The translations under genes and the position numbers were made by a program. Positions 1-10,415 of a stretch of DNA of 64,000 bases are shown in pieces (position 1 is the stretch's first letter; each line of letters begins with the position of its first letter). The DNA lies in the NCBI GenBank assembly GCA_903877385.1, contig CAIRDP010000020.1:1-64000 (forward strand), read 5' to 3'. This DNA is from an uncultured Bacteroidales bacterium. Lineage in GTDB: Bacteria; Bacteroidota; Bacteroidia; Bacteroidales; FEN-979. The notes beneath the pieces were generated by a model. The model was not told the origin of the DNA and did not search any database. It saw nothing but the letters and a program-made list of their open reading frames with translations.

Positions 1-72
1 ATTAACGGTGATGCTGAATTCTATCTGCCCGAATTAGTCAGAGAAAGAATCCAGGCAAGCCATCAACATTGA
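1..72 (+). CDS. C-terminal tail of a gene entering from the left (uncertain)
   Basis: Frame 1 is open from the window edge to a TGA at 70-72 and reads INGDAEFYLPELVRERI then QASHQH. The composition looks protein-like, but 23 residues are too few to assign a family. It would converge on the restriction-modification gene with about 130 bp between. It could equally be a chance open frame. Confidence 0.3.
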   Translation: MNGDAEFYLPELVRERIQASHQH

Positions 73-205
73 GTCCCCATATATAGGGCATACCATCATC
101 TTTTTTGGTAAAAGAATTACCCTCATTTATTGAGAGGATACCAAATTTCCAAATAACGTGTAGTAGATCAAGCCAATAGACATGAAGCCCAACGCTCCGA
201 TAATA

Positions 206-3043
206 CTAAGTTTTTCTTTTTCTTACTGACTGCTCTTTTGTAAACAGATCAGCCGTGTATTTATCATATAACTCAAACAAAAATTCGATGCGTTTGGTTT
301 CGTTGGGGAAGGGCTGGGGGCGGTAGCAAAGGTCAACGGCTTTGTCGAGTTCCTGATGGGCTTTGACCAGGGCAGGGGGCATAGTGAGGGGATCGTAGAG
401 ATCGGCCAGGGAAGTAGCGAGGTGGCGAGGTAGCGAAGTCGCGAAATTGGCTTCGCTGCCGGCGGGATGAAGGAAGCTTTCACGGACATCGAGCACTTTT
501 TGGGCGGCATCTTCCACATCCTTTTTCTGCTTTTCCGAAGGGTTTTCGGGCCAGGGGAAGTTGTTGTAGACGATATCATTTGAATAACGAAAGTCACTTT
601 TAATTCTACCGCAAACATATTTAATCCAAGTTTGATGGATTGCGGATGTGAGTATCCCAAAGTGATACAGAGTCGCATTTGGAATGGCATTACAACTATC
701 TGCAACAATGAAATCCTTTGTGAAAAATCCAATCGGGATGTATTTTCTGTTTTCGGAAGAATGACGGGGAATAAGCACATAATCTGAAGATGGCTGCCTG
801 TTTTCAGAGAATAGAGTTGGAAACTCTGCCCATTTCACAGTTGCAACTTTAGTGCTTGCTAATCTCATTTGTCTCACAGCATCAACCCTTTTTAATAGAT
901 CGGGCAAAGTTTTAAGCTCACCTGGGTATATATCCGTAAGCCAAAAGCACCAGCGCATTTCATTATGGAGGAATTCTTTTGCACTTACAAATGGTTTGAT
1001 AAATTTTTCAGATAGTGGTTCTTGACGAATGAACTCTTTTTTTTCATCATTAGTGAGTAATAGATTTCCACCATCTGTAGGTTGACTGCCTTTAAACATT
1101 TCAGGCACATTACAAATCGCATGAGTTCTTGATAGCATAATGAAATCTTTCCCCTCTACCAAATACGGATTGATATTGCCAACTCTTATTTCATGCGGTT
1201 CTCCTGCAATATCCAGGTATTCAAAAATTCGTTTCTCCTTAATATCATCGTTTGAAAACCCAATGATAACAACATGTACCGCAGCTTTCCCCCGGGCTTC
1301 ATTACTCCATTTGAAGGTCCTGTGGGCGAAATGGATCTTGAGATGATACCTGTTGAAGAGTTCATTCCAGAGAACTCCAACCTGTTCTCCCTGGGCAATG
1401 GAATTCGTAGAAACGAAGGCACAACGGGTCAAAGCTTGCTGCAAGGAAGAATCATGCTCGAAGGCAAGATATTTTGCTGCTTTGATGTACCAGGCCGTAA
1501 CAAAATCCAGTACCCCTGCCCCATGAACACCGGCGAACACAACTTCCATATCGGCTTTTTGTTCGGTATTCATCAGGCTTTTCCCCGCAAACGGCGGGTT
1601 CCCATAGATAAAATCGAATCGGGCTTCCTTCTTTTCAAAGGGTATGGGTTCTATCATGCTTTGCCAGTCCATGCGGAGTGCGTTTCCGCAGTGGATGTTG
1701 GGACTTTTGCGAAGGGGGAGGCGAAGGAAATACTGTCCGAAGTCTTCGCTGGCCTTCATGTTCATCTGGTGGTCCATGAGCCACATGGCGACCTGGGCGA
1801 TCTGGGAAGGGAATTCTTCGATCTCTATTCCGTAAAACCTGTCCACGTCGAGCTTCAGCAATTCGTGAATGTCGAATACCTGCTGCCCTTTCTGAAGGGT
1901 CTTGATAATCTCTAATTCGAGCAATCGAAGCTCACGGTAGGAAATAACAAGGAAATTACCACATCCACAGGCAGGATCAAGAAAATGAAGTGAAGCGAGT
2001 TTATCATGAAAGCGGATGAGTTGGTTCCTGTTAACTTTCACCGATTCATACTCCTTCCAGAGCTCATCCAGAAAGAGGGGTTTGATCACTTTCAGGATGT
2101 TCTTCTCGGATGTGTAATGTGCTCCCAGGTTGCGGCGTTCCACTGGATTCATTACACTTTGGAACAAAGAGCCGAAAATAGCCGGTGAGATCTTCCCCCA
2201 GTCGAGAGCGGTACATTCAAACAGTATGGTCCTCATGGCCGTGTCAAAGGAGGCAGGCGGAAGGGTTTCCTCGAACAGTTTTCCGTTTACATAAGGAAAA
2301 GCATTCAGGTCTTCGTCGAGATTGGTCAGGCGCTTATTGGAAGGTGTATTGAGCACATAAAACAGGGTCGAAAGATGATGAGCCAGGTCACTTCCGTCTT
2401 CCCTGGTCTTATTCTCAAGGTAATCGCGGAACTGGTCGCGCTCGAATATGCTGGTGTCTTCGGCAAACAGGCAAAACAGCAATCTCACAAGGTAAAGCTC
2501 CAGGGGATGGCCGGTATAGCCTACTGCTTTCAATCGGTCATGCAGCCTGCCCATGAGCTCGGCGGCCTGAATATTCACGGGGTCCTGTTCCTTGAAAACA
2601 TGCTTTAGGTAACCGGCAATGAAGCCAAATTCCTTCACATTTTTGTACAAATCCTTCAGTTCGAATTCAAGGTGGCTGTCTTCTTCAAGGTTGTACAGCC
2701 TGAACCTCGCAAAATCGGAAACCAGTACGTATTTTGGCAGCTCGTAATCCGCCAGCCCCGGAAAATAATCAAGAGCCTGTTTGTAGGCTTTATCCAGGTC
2801 TTTGCCTTTTGACTTATGCTCGACAAGGATGGTCCCTTTCCAGAGAAAGTCAATATAGCCGGTGCTTTCATCGAGACGATGAACGGGCTTTTCAAAACTG
2901 CCGATCTTGCGGCGGGAGATACCGAACACATCGAAAAACTGGTCCCAGAAGGTTTTAGCTTCGGCTCTTTCGCTTGCTTCTCCTTCCCATTCCTTAGAGA
3001 AACGGATTGCACGATCCTTGATTTCGTTCCAGCTGAGTGCCAT
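206..3043 (-). CDS. Type IIG/IIL restriction-modification enzyme (MmeI-like, endonuclease + DNA methyltransferase in one chain)
   Basis: The 945-residue protein has the layout of single-chain restriction-modification enzymes that methylate and cut DNA at one recognition sequence. The N-terminal ~150 residues carry a PD-(D/E)XK-like nuclease signature (YIDFLWKGTILVEHKSKGK, with the EHK triad). The centre has SAM-binding motif I (DPACGCGNFLV, ~residue 357) and catalytic motif IV (YGNPPFAG, ~residue 482), typical of N6-adenine methyltransferases. The C-terminal third should be the target-recognition domain. Length matches the MmeI/type IIL family (900-1000 aa). No separate R, S or M gene is next to it, as expected for a self-contained system. 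The ATG at 3043 begins MALSWNEIKDRA. The recognition sequence cannot be read from the protein. A BREX PglX-like methylase is less likely because the nuclease motif is present and no BREX genes are visible. Confidence 0.85.
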   Translation of the reverse strand: MALSWNEIKDRAIRFSKEWEGEASERAEAKTFWDQFFDVFGISRRKIGSFEKPVHRLDESTGYIDFLWKGTILVEHKSKGKDLDKAYKQALDYFPGLADYELPKYVLVSDFARFRLYNLEEDSHLEFELKDLYKNVKEFGFIAGYLKHVFKEQDPVNIQAAELMGRLHDRLKAVGYTGHPLELYLVRLLFCLFAEDTSIFERDQFRDYLENKTREDGSDLAHHLSTLFYVLNTPSNKRLTNLDEDLNAFPYVNGKLFEETLPPASFDTAMRTILFECTALDWGKISPAIFGSLFQSVMNPVERRNLGAHYTSEKNILKVIKPLFLDELWKEYESVKVNRNQLIRFHDKLASLHFLDPACGCGNFLVISYRELRLLELEIIKTLQKGQQVFDIHELLKLDVDRFYGIEIEEFPSQIAQVAMWLMDHQMNMKASEDFGQYFLRLPLRKSPNIHCGNALRMDWQSMIEPIPFEKKEARFDFIYGNPPFAGKSLMNTEQKADMEVVFAGVHGAGVLDFVTAWYIKAAKYLAFEHDSSLQQALTRCAFVSTNSIAQGEQVGVLWNELFNRYHLKIHFAHRTFKWSNEARGKAAVHVVIIGFSNDDIKEKRIFEYLDIAGEPHEIRVGNINPYLVEGKDFIMLSRTHAICNVPEMFKGSQPTDGGNLLLTNDEKKEFIRQEPLSEKFIKPFVSAKEFLHNEMRWCFWLTDIYPGELKTLPDLLKRVDAVRQMRLASTKVATVKWAEFPTLFSENRQPSSDYVLIPRHSSENRKYIPIGFFTKDFIVADSCNAIPNATLYHFGILTSAIHQTWIKYVCGRIKSDFRYSNDIVYNNFPWPENPSEKQKKDVEDAAQKVLDVRESFLHPAGSEANFATSLPRHLATSLADLYDPLTMPPALVKAHQELDKAVDLCYRPQPFPNETKRIEFLFELYDKYTADLFTKEQSVRKRKT

Positions 3044-3181
3044 AAGAATGGTATTGATATTTGCTAAATTAGAATATTTTTAAATGACATGAGAATCGTT
3101 GATTTCGATTTCCGATTTTTTTACCTTTACCTATCTGAATTTTTGAAACCTGATTAATGTTCATAGTTTAACACCATTAAT

Positions 3182-6100
3182 ATGGATAAGGGGAGAAAAA
3201 CAACAAGCGAACGAAAAGGAAACGAAGGGGCATTGCAGTCGGAACTTGACTTACTGAAATCCAGATACGAGGAATGCGAGGCAGCTCTCAATAAAACCGG
3301 GTTCCAACTTGGTGAGCGCCTTAAGGAACTTCATTGCCAGAACAGGATGTCGGAGATCTTTGCTGATCTCTCGCTGGAGCTGGATGAAGTTTGTTTACAG
3401 ATTTTGGAACTTATCCCTCCTGCCTGGCAGTTCCCTGAGTGGACCGGGGCTATGATCATTTTGGAAGGCCAGACATTCAGGACAAAGGGGTTTACCGGGA
3501 AAGGCCCTCAGCTGCAACAGGATATCATTGCCGAGGGAGTAAAAGTTGGCGAGGTGAGGATCAGTGTGAAGGTCCCACGCACGAAAACTAATGATGATCC
3601 ATTCCTCCCGGAAGAAAGCGACCTGATTAAGTCAATCGTATTGCGATTGGGAAATGTAGTCGCTTTAAGGAAGAGGGAGATTGCCAGACGTCAAGGTGAA
3701 GCGCTTTATCATTCCATACTCTCTGCTTCTCCCGATGTGATTACAATTACCGACCTGGAAGGAAAGATCAGGTTTTCATCGGAGCGGTCTGTTAAGATGT
3801 TCGGCGCCTCCAGCTCAAATGAGTTTTTAGGACATCCTATGCTTGAATATGTTGATCCTTCGGACCATGAAAAAGCATTGGTTGAGATTGGAAAAATGCT
3901 TTCAGGCCAGCTTTCCGGTGCAGCAGAATATACAGGCGTGAGAGCTGACGGGAGTAAATTTGATATTGAAGTGAATGGCGAATTTTTGCGTGATGAGACT
4001 GGTCAGCCTGTAGAGATGATCTTTGTGACCCGTGATATTACCGACAGGAAGTATGCCGAAAGAAAACTGGCAAAAACAGAAGAAAGGTTCAGGACCATTG
4101 TCGAAAACCTGAATGATGTGGTTTATGAAATCTCGAACGACGGAACCATCAACTATGTGAGTCCCTCGATTGAAAAGTTTCTTGGCTACAGTCCTGAAGA
4201 ACTGATCGGAAAAAACTTCTTCAAATACATGCATGAGGAAGACATACCGATTATTATGAGAAAGCTTAATGAACTGGAAAACAGGAATTATGAGTTCCTC
4301 GAATACCGGTATTACACGAAGAAAGGCCAGGTACGCTGGGTGCGCTCATCGACCAATCCTATGTTCGAGGATGGAATTCTGATAGGGGGGCGTGGCATAC
4401 TCATTGATGTAACAGAACGAAAGGAATCGGAGATCCGGATCAGTCAGAGTGAGCAGAAGTACAAGGCTCTGTTCGAGTATTCTCCCGACGGCTACCTGAT
4501 CTTCCAGGACGGGATCTTTGTTGAATGTAACAAAGCCTCAGAACGGTTGATTGGAGGCAGCAGAGCTGATATAATCGGAAAAAGGCCCGATGAGATCTCT
4601 CCAGAATGCCAGCCCAATGGCAAACGATCCCTTGATTATGTGATCGAGGTGGTAAATAAAGCCTTTGCGACCGGCACGAATGAATTTGAATGGACTCATA
4701 AGAGAGTCGATGGAACCGAGTTTCTGGCTCTTATCCACCTTGCCCCGGTCCACTATGAAGGCCGGGATGCCCTTCTTGTTTCATGGAAGGATGTAACCTT
4801 GCTTAAGGAGGCTGAGAATAAGATCAAAAAGAGTGAGGAGAAATACCGCAGCCTGTTTGATTTTTCACCCGACGGACATCTCATCATTAAGGATGGTGTT
4901 TATGTTGAGTGCAACAAGGCAGCGGAAGTCCTGGCAGGCGGGGATCGTTACATGATCGTTGGAGCTTCTCCCGGTATGCTATCCCCTGAAATTCAACCTG
5001 GAGGCCGCCGGTCTGACGACCTGGCTGCTGAAAAGAACAGGGAAACCATGGAAAAGGGGAAAAATACCTTTGAATGGGTGCATAAACGATTCGACGGCAC
5101 AGAATTCATTGCAATCGTCAACCTCTCTGTAATTGATTATGAAGGTGGTAAAGCCATTCTGGTTACCTGGAAAGATATTACCGCCCTCAGGCAGACCGAA
5201 CTGGCAATAAGAAAAAGTGAAGAAAAGTACCGACTGATGTTTGAAACGATCCGGGATGTATTTTATGAGGCCGATCTCAGCGGGATTATCCTGGAGATAA
5301 GTCCGTCGGTTAGGTTCCTTTCAAAGGGTCAATTCACACGGGAGGAGCTGATTGGTAAGTCTCTCTTTACTTTTTACCAGAACCCTCACGACAGGGACAG
5401 GTTTCTTCAGAAAATGTCAGTTAAAGGAACTGTCGATGATTTTGAAGTGATGCTCAAAAACAAGGATGGATCAATCATCCCGGTTTCCCTGTCCTCTGCA
5501 TTCTTATATGACCAGGATGGGAAACCCGCAAAAATTGCCGGCAGTGTTCGTGATATTACCGAACGAAGGCATGCAGATGAAGAGTTGCGTAAATTCAGGA
5601 CCATCGCCGACAAGGCCAATTATGGGATGGCTATTGCAGAACTCGATGGTACAATGCTCTATTCGAATGATTACTTTGCAAGGATGCACGGATGGGAAGT
5701 AGGCGAGGTCATAGGGAAAAACCTTTCCATGTTTCACAGTGAACAGCAAATGGTCCGTGTGGCTGAGGTTATCGAACTTCTCAGGAAGAACGGGGAATTC
5801 CAGGCTGAAGAGGTCTGGAGGACGAAGAAAAATGGTTCTTCTTTCCCATCACTGATGAATGCTATCGTGGTTTACAGCAACGGAGTGCCCCAATATATGT
5901 CGGCCACGGCACTAGATATTACAGAACTCAAGGAGTCCCAGGAGCAGGTTGTTAAAAGCGAAGAGCAGCTAAACAATGCCCAGGAGATAGCAAATATGGG
6001 TAGCTGGGATCTGTACATAAGGACAGGGGAAACTTCCTGGTCAAAGAATTATTATAGGCTCATTGAAAGGAGTGCCGATACTTTCAAATCTAACCAGGAA

Positions 6101-8341
6101 AATTTCATGAAAGTCGTCCACCCCCAGGACCGTAGTCTGATCAATAACGAGATGAATAAAATCCTGGAAACAAAAGCTCCTGTGAGCATTGATATGAGAC
6201 TTATGATGCCCGATGGGCGCATAAAATGGGTCGTCAACCATGTGGTCCCTGAATTCAGTTCGGGGCAGCTTATTGCGCTTCATGGTGTAAACATAGATAT
6301 CACTGCAAAGAAAGAGCAGGAGAATGAGATTAACAAGCTGAAACTGGCAATAGAGCAAAGTCCTGTTTCTATTGTCATTACTGATCTGGAAGCCAAAATT
6401 CAATATGCAAGTCCGGCATTTTACCATATTACGGGTTATACATTCGAAGAAGTCAAGGGGAAGGATGTCAGATTGCTGCAATCAGGGAAAACGCCTGAAA
6501 CCGTATACAAGGATCTTTGGGAAACGATCACGTCGGGAAAAGATTGGCAGGGTGAATGGGTCAACAGGAGAAAGGATGGCAGCTTGTATTGGGAAAGCAT
6601 TAGTATTACCCCCATTCTGGACGAAAACAATACAATTTCAAGCTACCTGGCGGTCAAGCAAGACATCAGCGAAAGAAAGAAAGCAGAGCAGGAAATCATG
6701 GACCTCAATGCCAACCTGGAAAAGAGAATTGAAGAAAGGACGATTGAACTGGCACTTGTGAATGACGGGCTCACCAGGGAAATAGAGGAAAGGAAACAAA
6801 TTGAGGAAGAGTTGAAACTAAAAACCCTTGAACTTGAGCAGTTCTTCAGTGTCGCTTTGGATTTGCTTTGTATCGCCGATACCTCAGGGAACTTCATCAA
6901 GGTCAATAAAGCATGGGAAAGAATCCTGGGGTATTCTGGTGAGGAACTTGAACATCGCAAATTTCTTGAGTTTGTGCATCCTGACGACCTTCAGCCAACC
7001 CTGGATGCAATGGCTAAACTGGATGCCCAGAATCCTATTTTCAACTTTACGAACCGTTACAGATCCAGTGATGGGACCTACCTTTTCGTTGAGTGGCATA
7101 GTGTTCCTGTCGGACACAGGATCTATGCTGCAGCCAGGGATGTTACCGATAGGATGAAAAATGAGGAGGAACTGAAAAAGGCAAGGCTTGAAGCAGAAGA
7201 AGCTAACCAGGCAAAGAGCGAATTCCTGTCAAGAATGAGTCATGAGCTAAGGACTCCTATGAACTCAATCCTTGGTTTCGCTCAGCTGCTCGAAAGGGGC
7301 GAGCTGAATTCAAGCCAGAAAAAAGGAGTCCATCACATCCTCAGCAGTGGAAGACATCTGCTGGAACTGATCAATGAAGTCCTTGACATTTCACGCATAG
7401 AAGCAGGCAGGATCTCTTTCTCTCCGGAACCCGTACAACTGCAGGGTGTGATAGCCGAGATGATCGATCTTGTTCAGATTATGGCCAACACTCGACAGGT
7501 GCGCCTACAGGTCATCGATTCTGATGCCATCAGACAATTTATCAAGGCAGACCGTCAAAGGCTGAAGCAGATCCTGCTTAACCTGATTAATAATGCCATT
7601 AAATATAACCACGATGGAGGAACTGTTAGGATCAGTGCTGAAAATTTGCCGGAGAGTCCGCTTGGGGCTGAAGCCATCAGGATACTGGTTAAAGATACCG
7701 GAATGGGAATCAGCAAGGAGGATATTCCAAAACTCTTTATTCCTTTCGAGAGAATAGGAGCTGAAAATACAGAAACAGAAGGGACAGGGCTTGGTCTCAC
7801 CGTGGTGAAGAAACTGATTGACCTGATGGGGGGGCTCATGGGTGTGGAAAGTACCCTGGGAGAAGGATCCACTTTCTGGATCATGATGCCTAAGGTTGAC
7901 AACCAGTATGAACAGATCCGGAACGGTAATATTGATCTCGGATCAAAAGTATCGGATCAACCCTGGAAAGGACTCATCCTCTATATCGAAGATAACAAGC
8001 CGAATATAGACCTTGTGCAGGATATCATTGATTCAACAAGGCCGGGGATCAAACTTATCACTACCGCATATGGTAAGCTGGCACACAACATGGCTGCTGA
8101 GTTCAAACCCGACCTGGTGCTGCTTGATCTGAACCTGCCCGATATTCATGGTTCCGAAGTTTTACGCACACTGAAATCTGATGAAGTGACACAAGCAATC
8201 CCGATCGTAATAATCACAGCGGATGCTGTTCCATCACATATCAATCCCTTGTTGAAGTCAGGAGCCATTGATTGTATTACCAAACCACTGGAGATTGATC
8301 ATTTATTGAATATTCTGGACAGGATCTTTAAAAAAGTTTAA
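3182..8341 (+). CDS. Giant hybrid sensor histidine kinase with about nine PAS domains
   Basis: At 1719 residues this is an unusually long cytoplasmic-looking hybrid kinase. I see no signal peptide or clear membrane segment. After a coiled N-terminus (1-60) and an unassigned region (60-165), repeated PAS/PAC units follow, each ending in a D[IV]T(E/D)RK-like PAC tail, from about residue 175 to 1330. Then come HisKA (FLSRMSHELRTPMNS), HATPase_c (LINNAIKYN, DTGMGIS, GTGLGLTVVKKLI) and a C-terminal receiver domain (YIEDN, LLDLNLPDIHG). PAS units 3 and 4 (~425-545 and ~550-675) are near copies of each other (SPDGYLIFQDG / SPDGHLIIKDG), which indicates internal duplication. The next gene, 23 bp downstream, is another hybrid kinase, so they probably form one phosphorelay. 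The input signal is unknown; many PAS domains suggest redox or ligand sensing. Confidence 0.92.
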   Translation: MDKGRKTTSERKGNEGALQSELDLLKSRYEECEAALNKTGFQLGERLKELHCQNRMSEIFADLSLELDEVCLQILELIPPAWQFPEWTGAMIILEGQTFRTKGFTGKGPQLQQDIIAEGVKVGEVRISVKVPRTKTNDDPFLPEESDLIKSIVLRLGNVVALRKREIARRQGEALYHSILSASPDVITITDLEGKIRFSSERSVKMFGASSSNEFLGHPMLEYVDPSDHEKALVEIGKMLSGQLSGAAEYTGVRADGSKFDIEVNGEFLRDETGQPVEMIFVTRDITDRKYAERKLAKTEERFRTIVENLNDVVYEISNDGTINYVSPSIEKFLGYSPEELIGKNFFKYMHEEDIPIIMRKLNELENRNYEFLEYRYYTKKGQVRWVRSSTNPMFEDGILIGGRGILIDVTERKESEIRISQSEQKYKALFEYSPDGYLIFQDGIFVECNKASERLIGGSRADIIGKRPDEISPECQPNGKRSLDYVIEVVNKAFATGTNEFEWTHKRVDGTEFLALIHLAPVHYEGRDALLVSWKDVTLLKEAENKIKKSEEKYRSLFDFSPDGHLIIKDGVYVECNKAAEVLAGGDRYMIVGASPGMLSPEIQPGGRRSDDLAAEKNRETMEKGKNTFEWVHKRFDGTEFIAIVNLSVIDYEGGKAILVTWKDITALRQTELAIRKSEEKYRLMFETIRDVFYEADLSGIILEISPSVRFLSKGQFTREELIGKSLFTFYQNPHDRDRFLQKMSVKGTVDDFEVMLKNKDGSIIPVSLSSAFLYDQDGKPAKIAGSVRDITERRHADEELRKFRTIADKANYGMAIAELDGTMLYSNDYFARMHGWEVGEVIGKNLSMFHSEQQMVRVAEVIELLRKNGEFQAEEVWRTKKNGSSFPSLMNAIVVYSNGVPQYMSATALDITELKESQEQVVKSEEQLNNAQEIANMGSWDLYIRTGETSWSKNYYRLIERSADTFKSNQENFMKVVHPQDRSLINNEMNKILETKAPVSIDMRLMMPDGRIKWVVNHVVPEFSSGQLIALHGVNIDITAKKEQENEINKLKLAIEQSPVSIVITDLEAKIQYASPAFYHITGYTFEEVKGKDVRLLQSGKTPETVYKDLWETITSGKDWQGEWVNRRKDGSLYWESISITPILDENNTISSYLAVKQDISERKKAEQEIMDLNANLEKRIEERTIELALVNDGLTREIEERKQIEEELKLKTLELEQFFSVALDLLCIADTSGNFIKVNKAWERILGYSGEELEHRKFLEFVHPDDLQPTLDAMAKLDAQNPIFNFTNRYRSSDGTYLFVEWHSVPVGHRIYAAARDVTDRMKNEEELKKARLEAEEANQAKSEFLSRMSHELRTPMNSILGFAQLLERGELNSSQKKGVHHILSSGRHLLELINEVLDISRIEAGRISFSPEPVQLQGVIAEMIDLVQIMANTRQVRLQVIDSDAIRQFIKADRQRLKQILLNLINNAIKYNHDGGTVRISAENLPESPLGAEAIRILVKDTGMGISKEDIPKLFIPFERIGAENTETEGTGLGLTVVKKLIDLMGGLMGVESTLGEGSTFWIMMPKVDNQYEQIRNGNIDLGSKVSDQPWKGLILYIEDNKPNIDLVQDIIDSTRPGIKLITTAYGKLAHNMAAEFKPDLVLLDLNLPDIHGSEVLRTLKSDEVTQAIPIVIITADAVPSHINPLLKSGAIDCITKPLEIDHLLNILDRIFKKV

Positions 8342-8364
8342 ACCGGTTAATTAATTCAGAACTT

Positions 8365-9984
8365 ATGAATAATGATACGAATCTTAAAACATCGAGAATC
8401 CTTATCGTAGACGACCAGCCTGCAAATATTGATATGCTGGAAGGATTCTTTGAGATGGAGGGTTATACGAATGTAAGCTCCCTTACCGATTCACGCAGGG
8501 TAATGGAATTCCTTGATAAATCCCAACCCGATCTTATCCTGCTCGACCTGATGATGCCCTTTCTGACCGGGTATGAGATAATGGAGCAGCTTAATGAGAG
8601 GATTTCCAGGGATGATTTTCTTCCGGTTCTCGTCCTGACTGCGGATATAACACCTGAAGCCAAGAAGAAAGCCCTGGCCCTGGGCGCCAGTGATTTTCTT
8701 ACAAAACCATTCGATCTTACAGAAGTCGGGCTCAGGGTCAATAACCTACTGCTTGCAAGGTCACTTATGAATCAGTTGAAGGATCAAAACCTGATCCTGG
8801 ATGAAAAAGTGAAACAGAGAACAGCCCAGCTGGAACAGAGTAACATGGATCTGACAATGGCCAGGGACAAGGCCCAGGCCAGCGACCGGCTCAAAACCGC
8901 CTTCATGCAGAATATCTCTCATGAGGTCCGTACTCCTCTTAACGGCATCCTGGGCTTTAGCAAACTTCTGGTAGAACCGGATATTAACTCAGCGGAAAAG
9001 CAGAATTTCCTGATCTTTCTCGAGCTATCAACGAACCGGCTGATCAATACGATCACTGATTACATGGATATCTCCCTGTTAGCCTCGGGCTCCATGGAAG
9101 TCGCCAGAAGGCCTGTTACAATCAATAATTTCATGAGGGAGGTGAAGGATAATTTCAGTAAAGCCTGCCTTAGCAAGTTCATCGCTTTCGATTTCCTTAT
9201 CAATGATTCATTCGAAGCAACTTGTATTAAAACTGATCCTGATCTCCTGCGCAAAATCATTTCACATCTCATCAGTAATGCTGTGAAATTCACTTCAGCC
9301 GGAGCAGTGACTGTAGGTTACTCCTTAACCGAAGAAACTTTTGAATGTTTTGTTAAGGATACAGGTAAAGGTATTTCGGAAGAGGCCAGGGAGAGAATAT
9401 TTGAGCCTTTTATGCAGGAAGATATCTCTGCTTCAAGGGGACATGAGGGGAGCGGACTGGGACTATCCATTGTTATGGGATGCATCAAGCTTCTCAGTGG
9501 TGAGCTCAGGCTAGAATCTAAAAAGGACATTGGTTCAGTGTTTACAGTGATACTTCCTCTTTGTGATGTGAAAAAATCTCTTGAAACATCATCCGGGAAA
9601 CCAACCCATGCAAAAGAGAAAACCCCTGTGCTGCTGGTTGCTGAAGATGACGATGCCAACCGCCTCTTCCTTGAAGTTGTGCTTAAAAAGCTCGTACCCA
9701 CAGTACTCCAGGCAACCAACGGAAAGGAAGCAGTGGAGATATGCCGGGCACATCCCGAGATCACACTGGTGCTCATGGATATCAAGATGCCAGTCATGGA
9801 CGGTTTAGAAGCAACCCGGGAGATTAAAACATTCAGAAAAGACCTGCCTGTCATCGCTATTACAGCCTATGCCATGAGCGGTGATGAACAAAAATTCCTA
9901 ACCTCCGGCTGCGATGATTTCATCCCGAAGCCGGTTACAGTCAATTCCCTGGGGAACAAGCTGAAGGTATACGGAATTAATTGA
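8365..9984 (+). CDS. Hybrid response regulator-histidine kinase (REC-HisKA-HATPase-REC)
   Basis: This 539-residue cytoplasmic protein begins with a receiver domain (RILIVDDQPANIDM, phospho-acceptor in LILLDLMMPF, Lys in FLTKPFD). A short coiled linker follows, then HisKA (FMQNISHEVRTPLNGILGF), HATPase_c (LISNAVKFTSAG, DTGKGISEEARERIFEPF, GSGLGLSIVMG) and a second receiver (VAEDDDANRLF, LVLMDIKMPVMDG). It lies 23 bp behind the multi-PAS kinase on the same strand and probably takes phosphate from that protein's receiver. There is no DNA-binding output domain in either protein, so a final regulator elsewhere is implied. Confidence 0.9.
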   Translation: MNNDTNLKTSRILIVDDQPANIDMLEGFFEMEGYTNVSSLTDSRRVMEFLDKSQPDLILLDLMMPFLTGYEIMEQLNERISRDDFLPVLVLTADITPEAKKKALALGASDFLTKPFDLTEVGLRVNNLLLARSLMNQLKDQNLILDEKVKQRTAQLEQSNMDLTMARDKAQASDRLKTAFMQNISHEVRTPLNGILGFSKLLVEPDINSAEKQNFLIFLELSTNRLINTITDYMDISLLASGSMEVARRPVTINNFMREVKDNFSKACLSKFIAFDFLINDSFEATCIKTDPDLLRKIISHLISNAVKFTSAGAVTVGYSLTEETFECFVKDTGKGISEEARERIFEPFMQEDISASRGHEGSGLGLSIVMGCIKLLSGELRLESKKDIGSVFTVILPLCDVKKSLETSSGKPTHAKEKTPVLLVAEDDDANRLFLEVVLKKLVPTVLQATNGKEAVEICRAHPEITLVLMDIKMPVMDGLEATREIKTFRKDLPVIAITAYAMSGDEQKFLTSGCDDFIPKPVTVNSLGNKLKVYGIN

Positions 9985-10415
9985 GATCTGATTCCTGTAA
10001 ATCCTTGGTTTTTGAGAATGCCGTGGTTGATGTTTTATGTGGATTACATAGTATGAAAACAAATGCTTGTGCAAAGATAAACGTAATAGAATTACAGGAT
10101 AGATATAGGATAGATACAGGATGAAAATATTAAAAACAAAGAAAAATCATTCTTTCATCTGGAGAACTCATACTGCTTCCTCAGCACCTCAAAAAAAAAT
10201 CGCTCCCGCCTTTTAAAGGAATATCATCAGTAAAAATGATGTTGAATGCAAGTTTTCAGAATCCTGTTCGTCTAATCCATAAACACTGAAGTCTAACCAG
10301 ATTAAAACAAGATTATGAAAACAGTAAAAGGAATCTGGTAAGAGAAAGGGGCAGGGAAAAGGGATGAGACACAGGTGGGGACAGAAAACTAATGGCCGGT
10401 GAAGATGCTATCGTT
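9985..10415. other. Gene-poor 431-bp intergenic stretch
   Basis: No convincing gene is visible here. The stretch separates the kinase pair from the sulfur/redox island. It holds a short imperfect direct repeat (GGATAGATATAGGATAGATAC, about 10098-10118) and, on the minus strand, a good -7-like box (TATCTTTG, complement of 10073-10080) with no gene behind it except antisense to the kinase. A 31-codon open frame near 10120 looks random. The region may be a decayed element, but nothing in it is identifiable. Confidence 0.5.

Noticed and set aside
223-780. 185-aa minus-strand frame
   Set aside because: Shadow of the restriction-modification gene in another frame; no recognisable motif and atypical composition.
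1274-1915. 213-aa plus-strand frame
   Set aside because: Antisense to the methylase core containing DPACGCG and GNPPF; shadow.
6041-6481. 146-aa minus-strand frame
   Set aside because: Antisense shadow inside the PAS region of the giant kinase.
10098-10118. GGATAGATA direct repeat as an attachment site
   Set aside because: Too short and imperfect, with no integrase or tRNA gene near.
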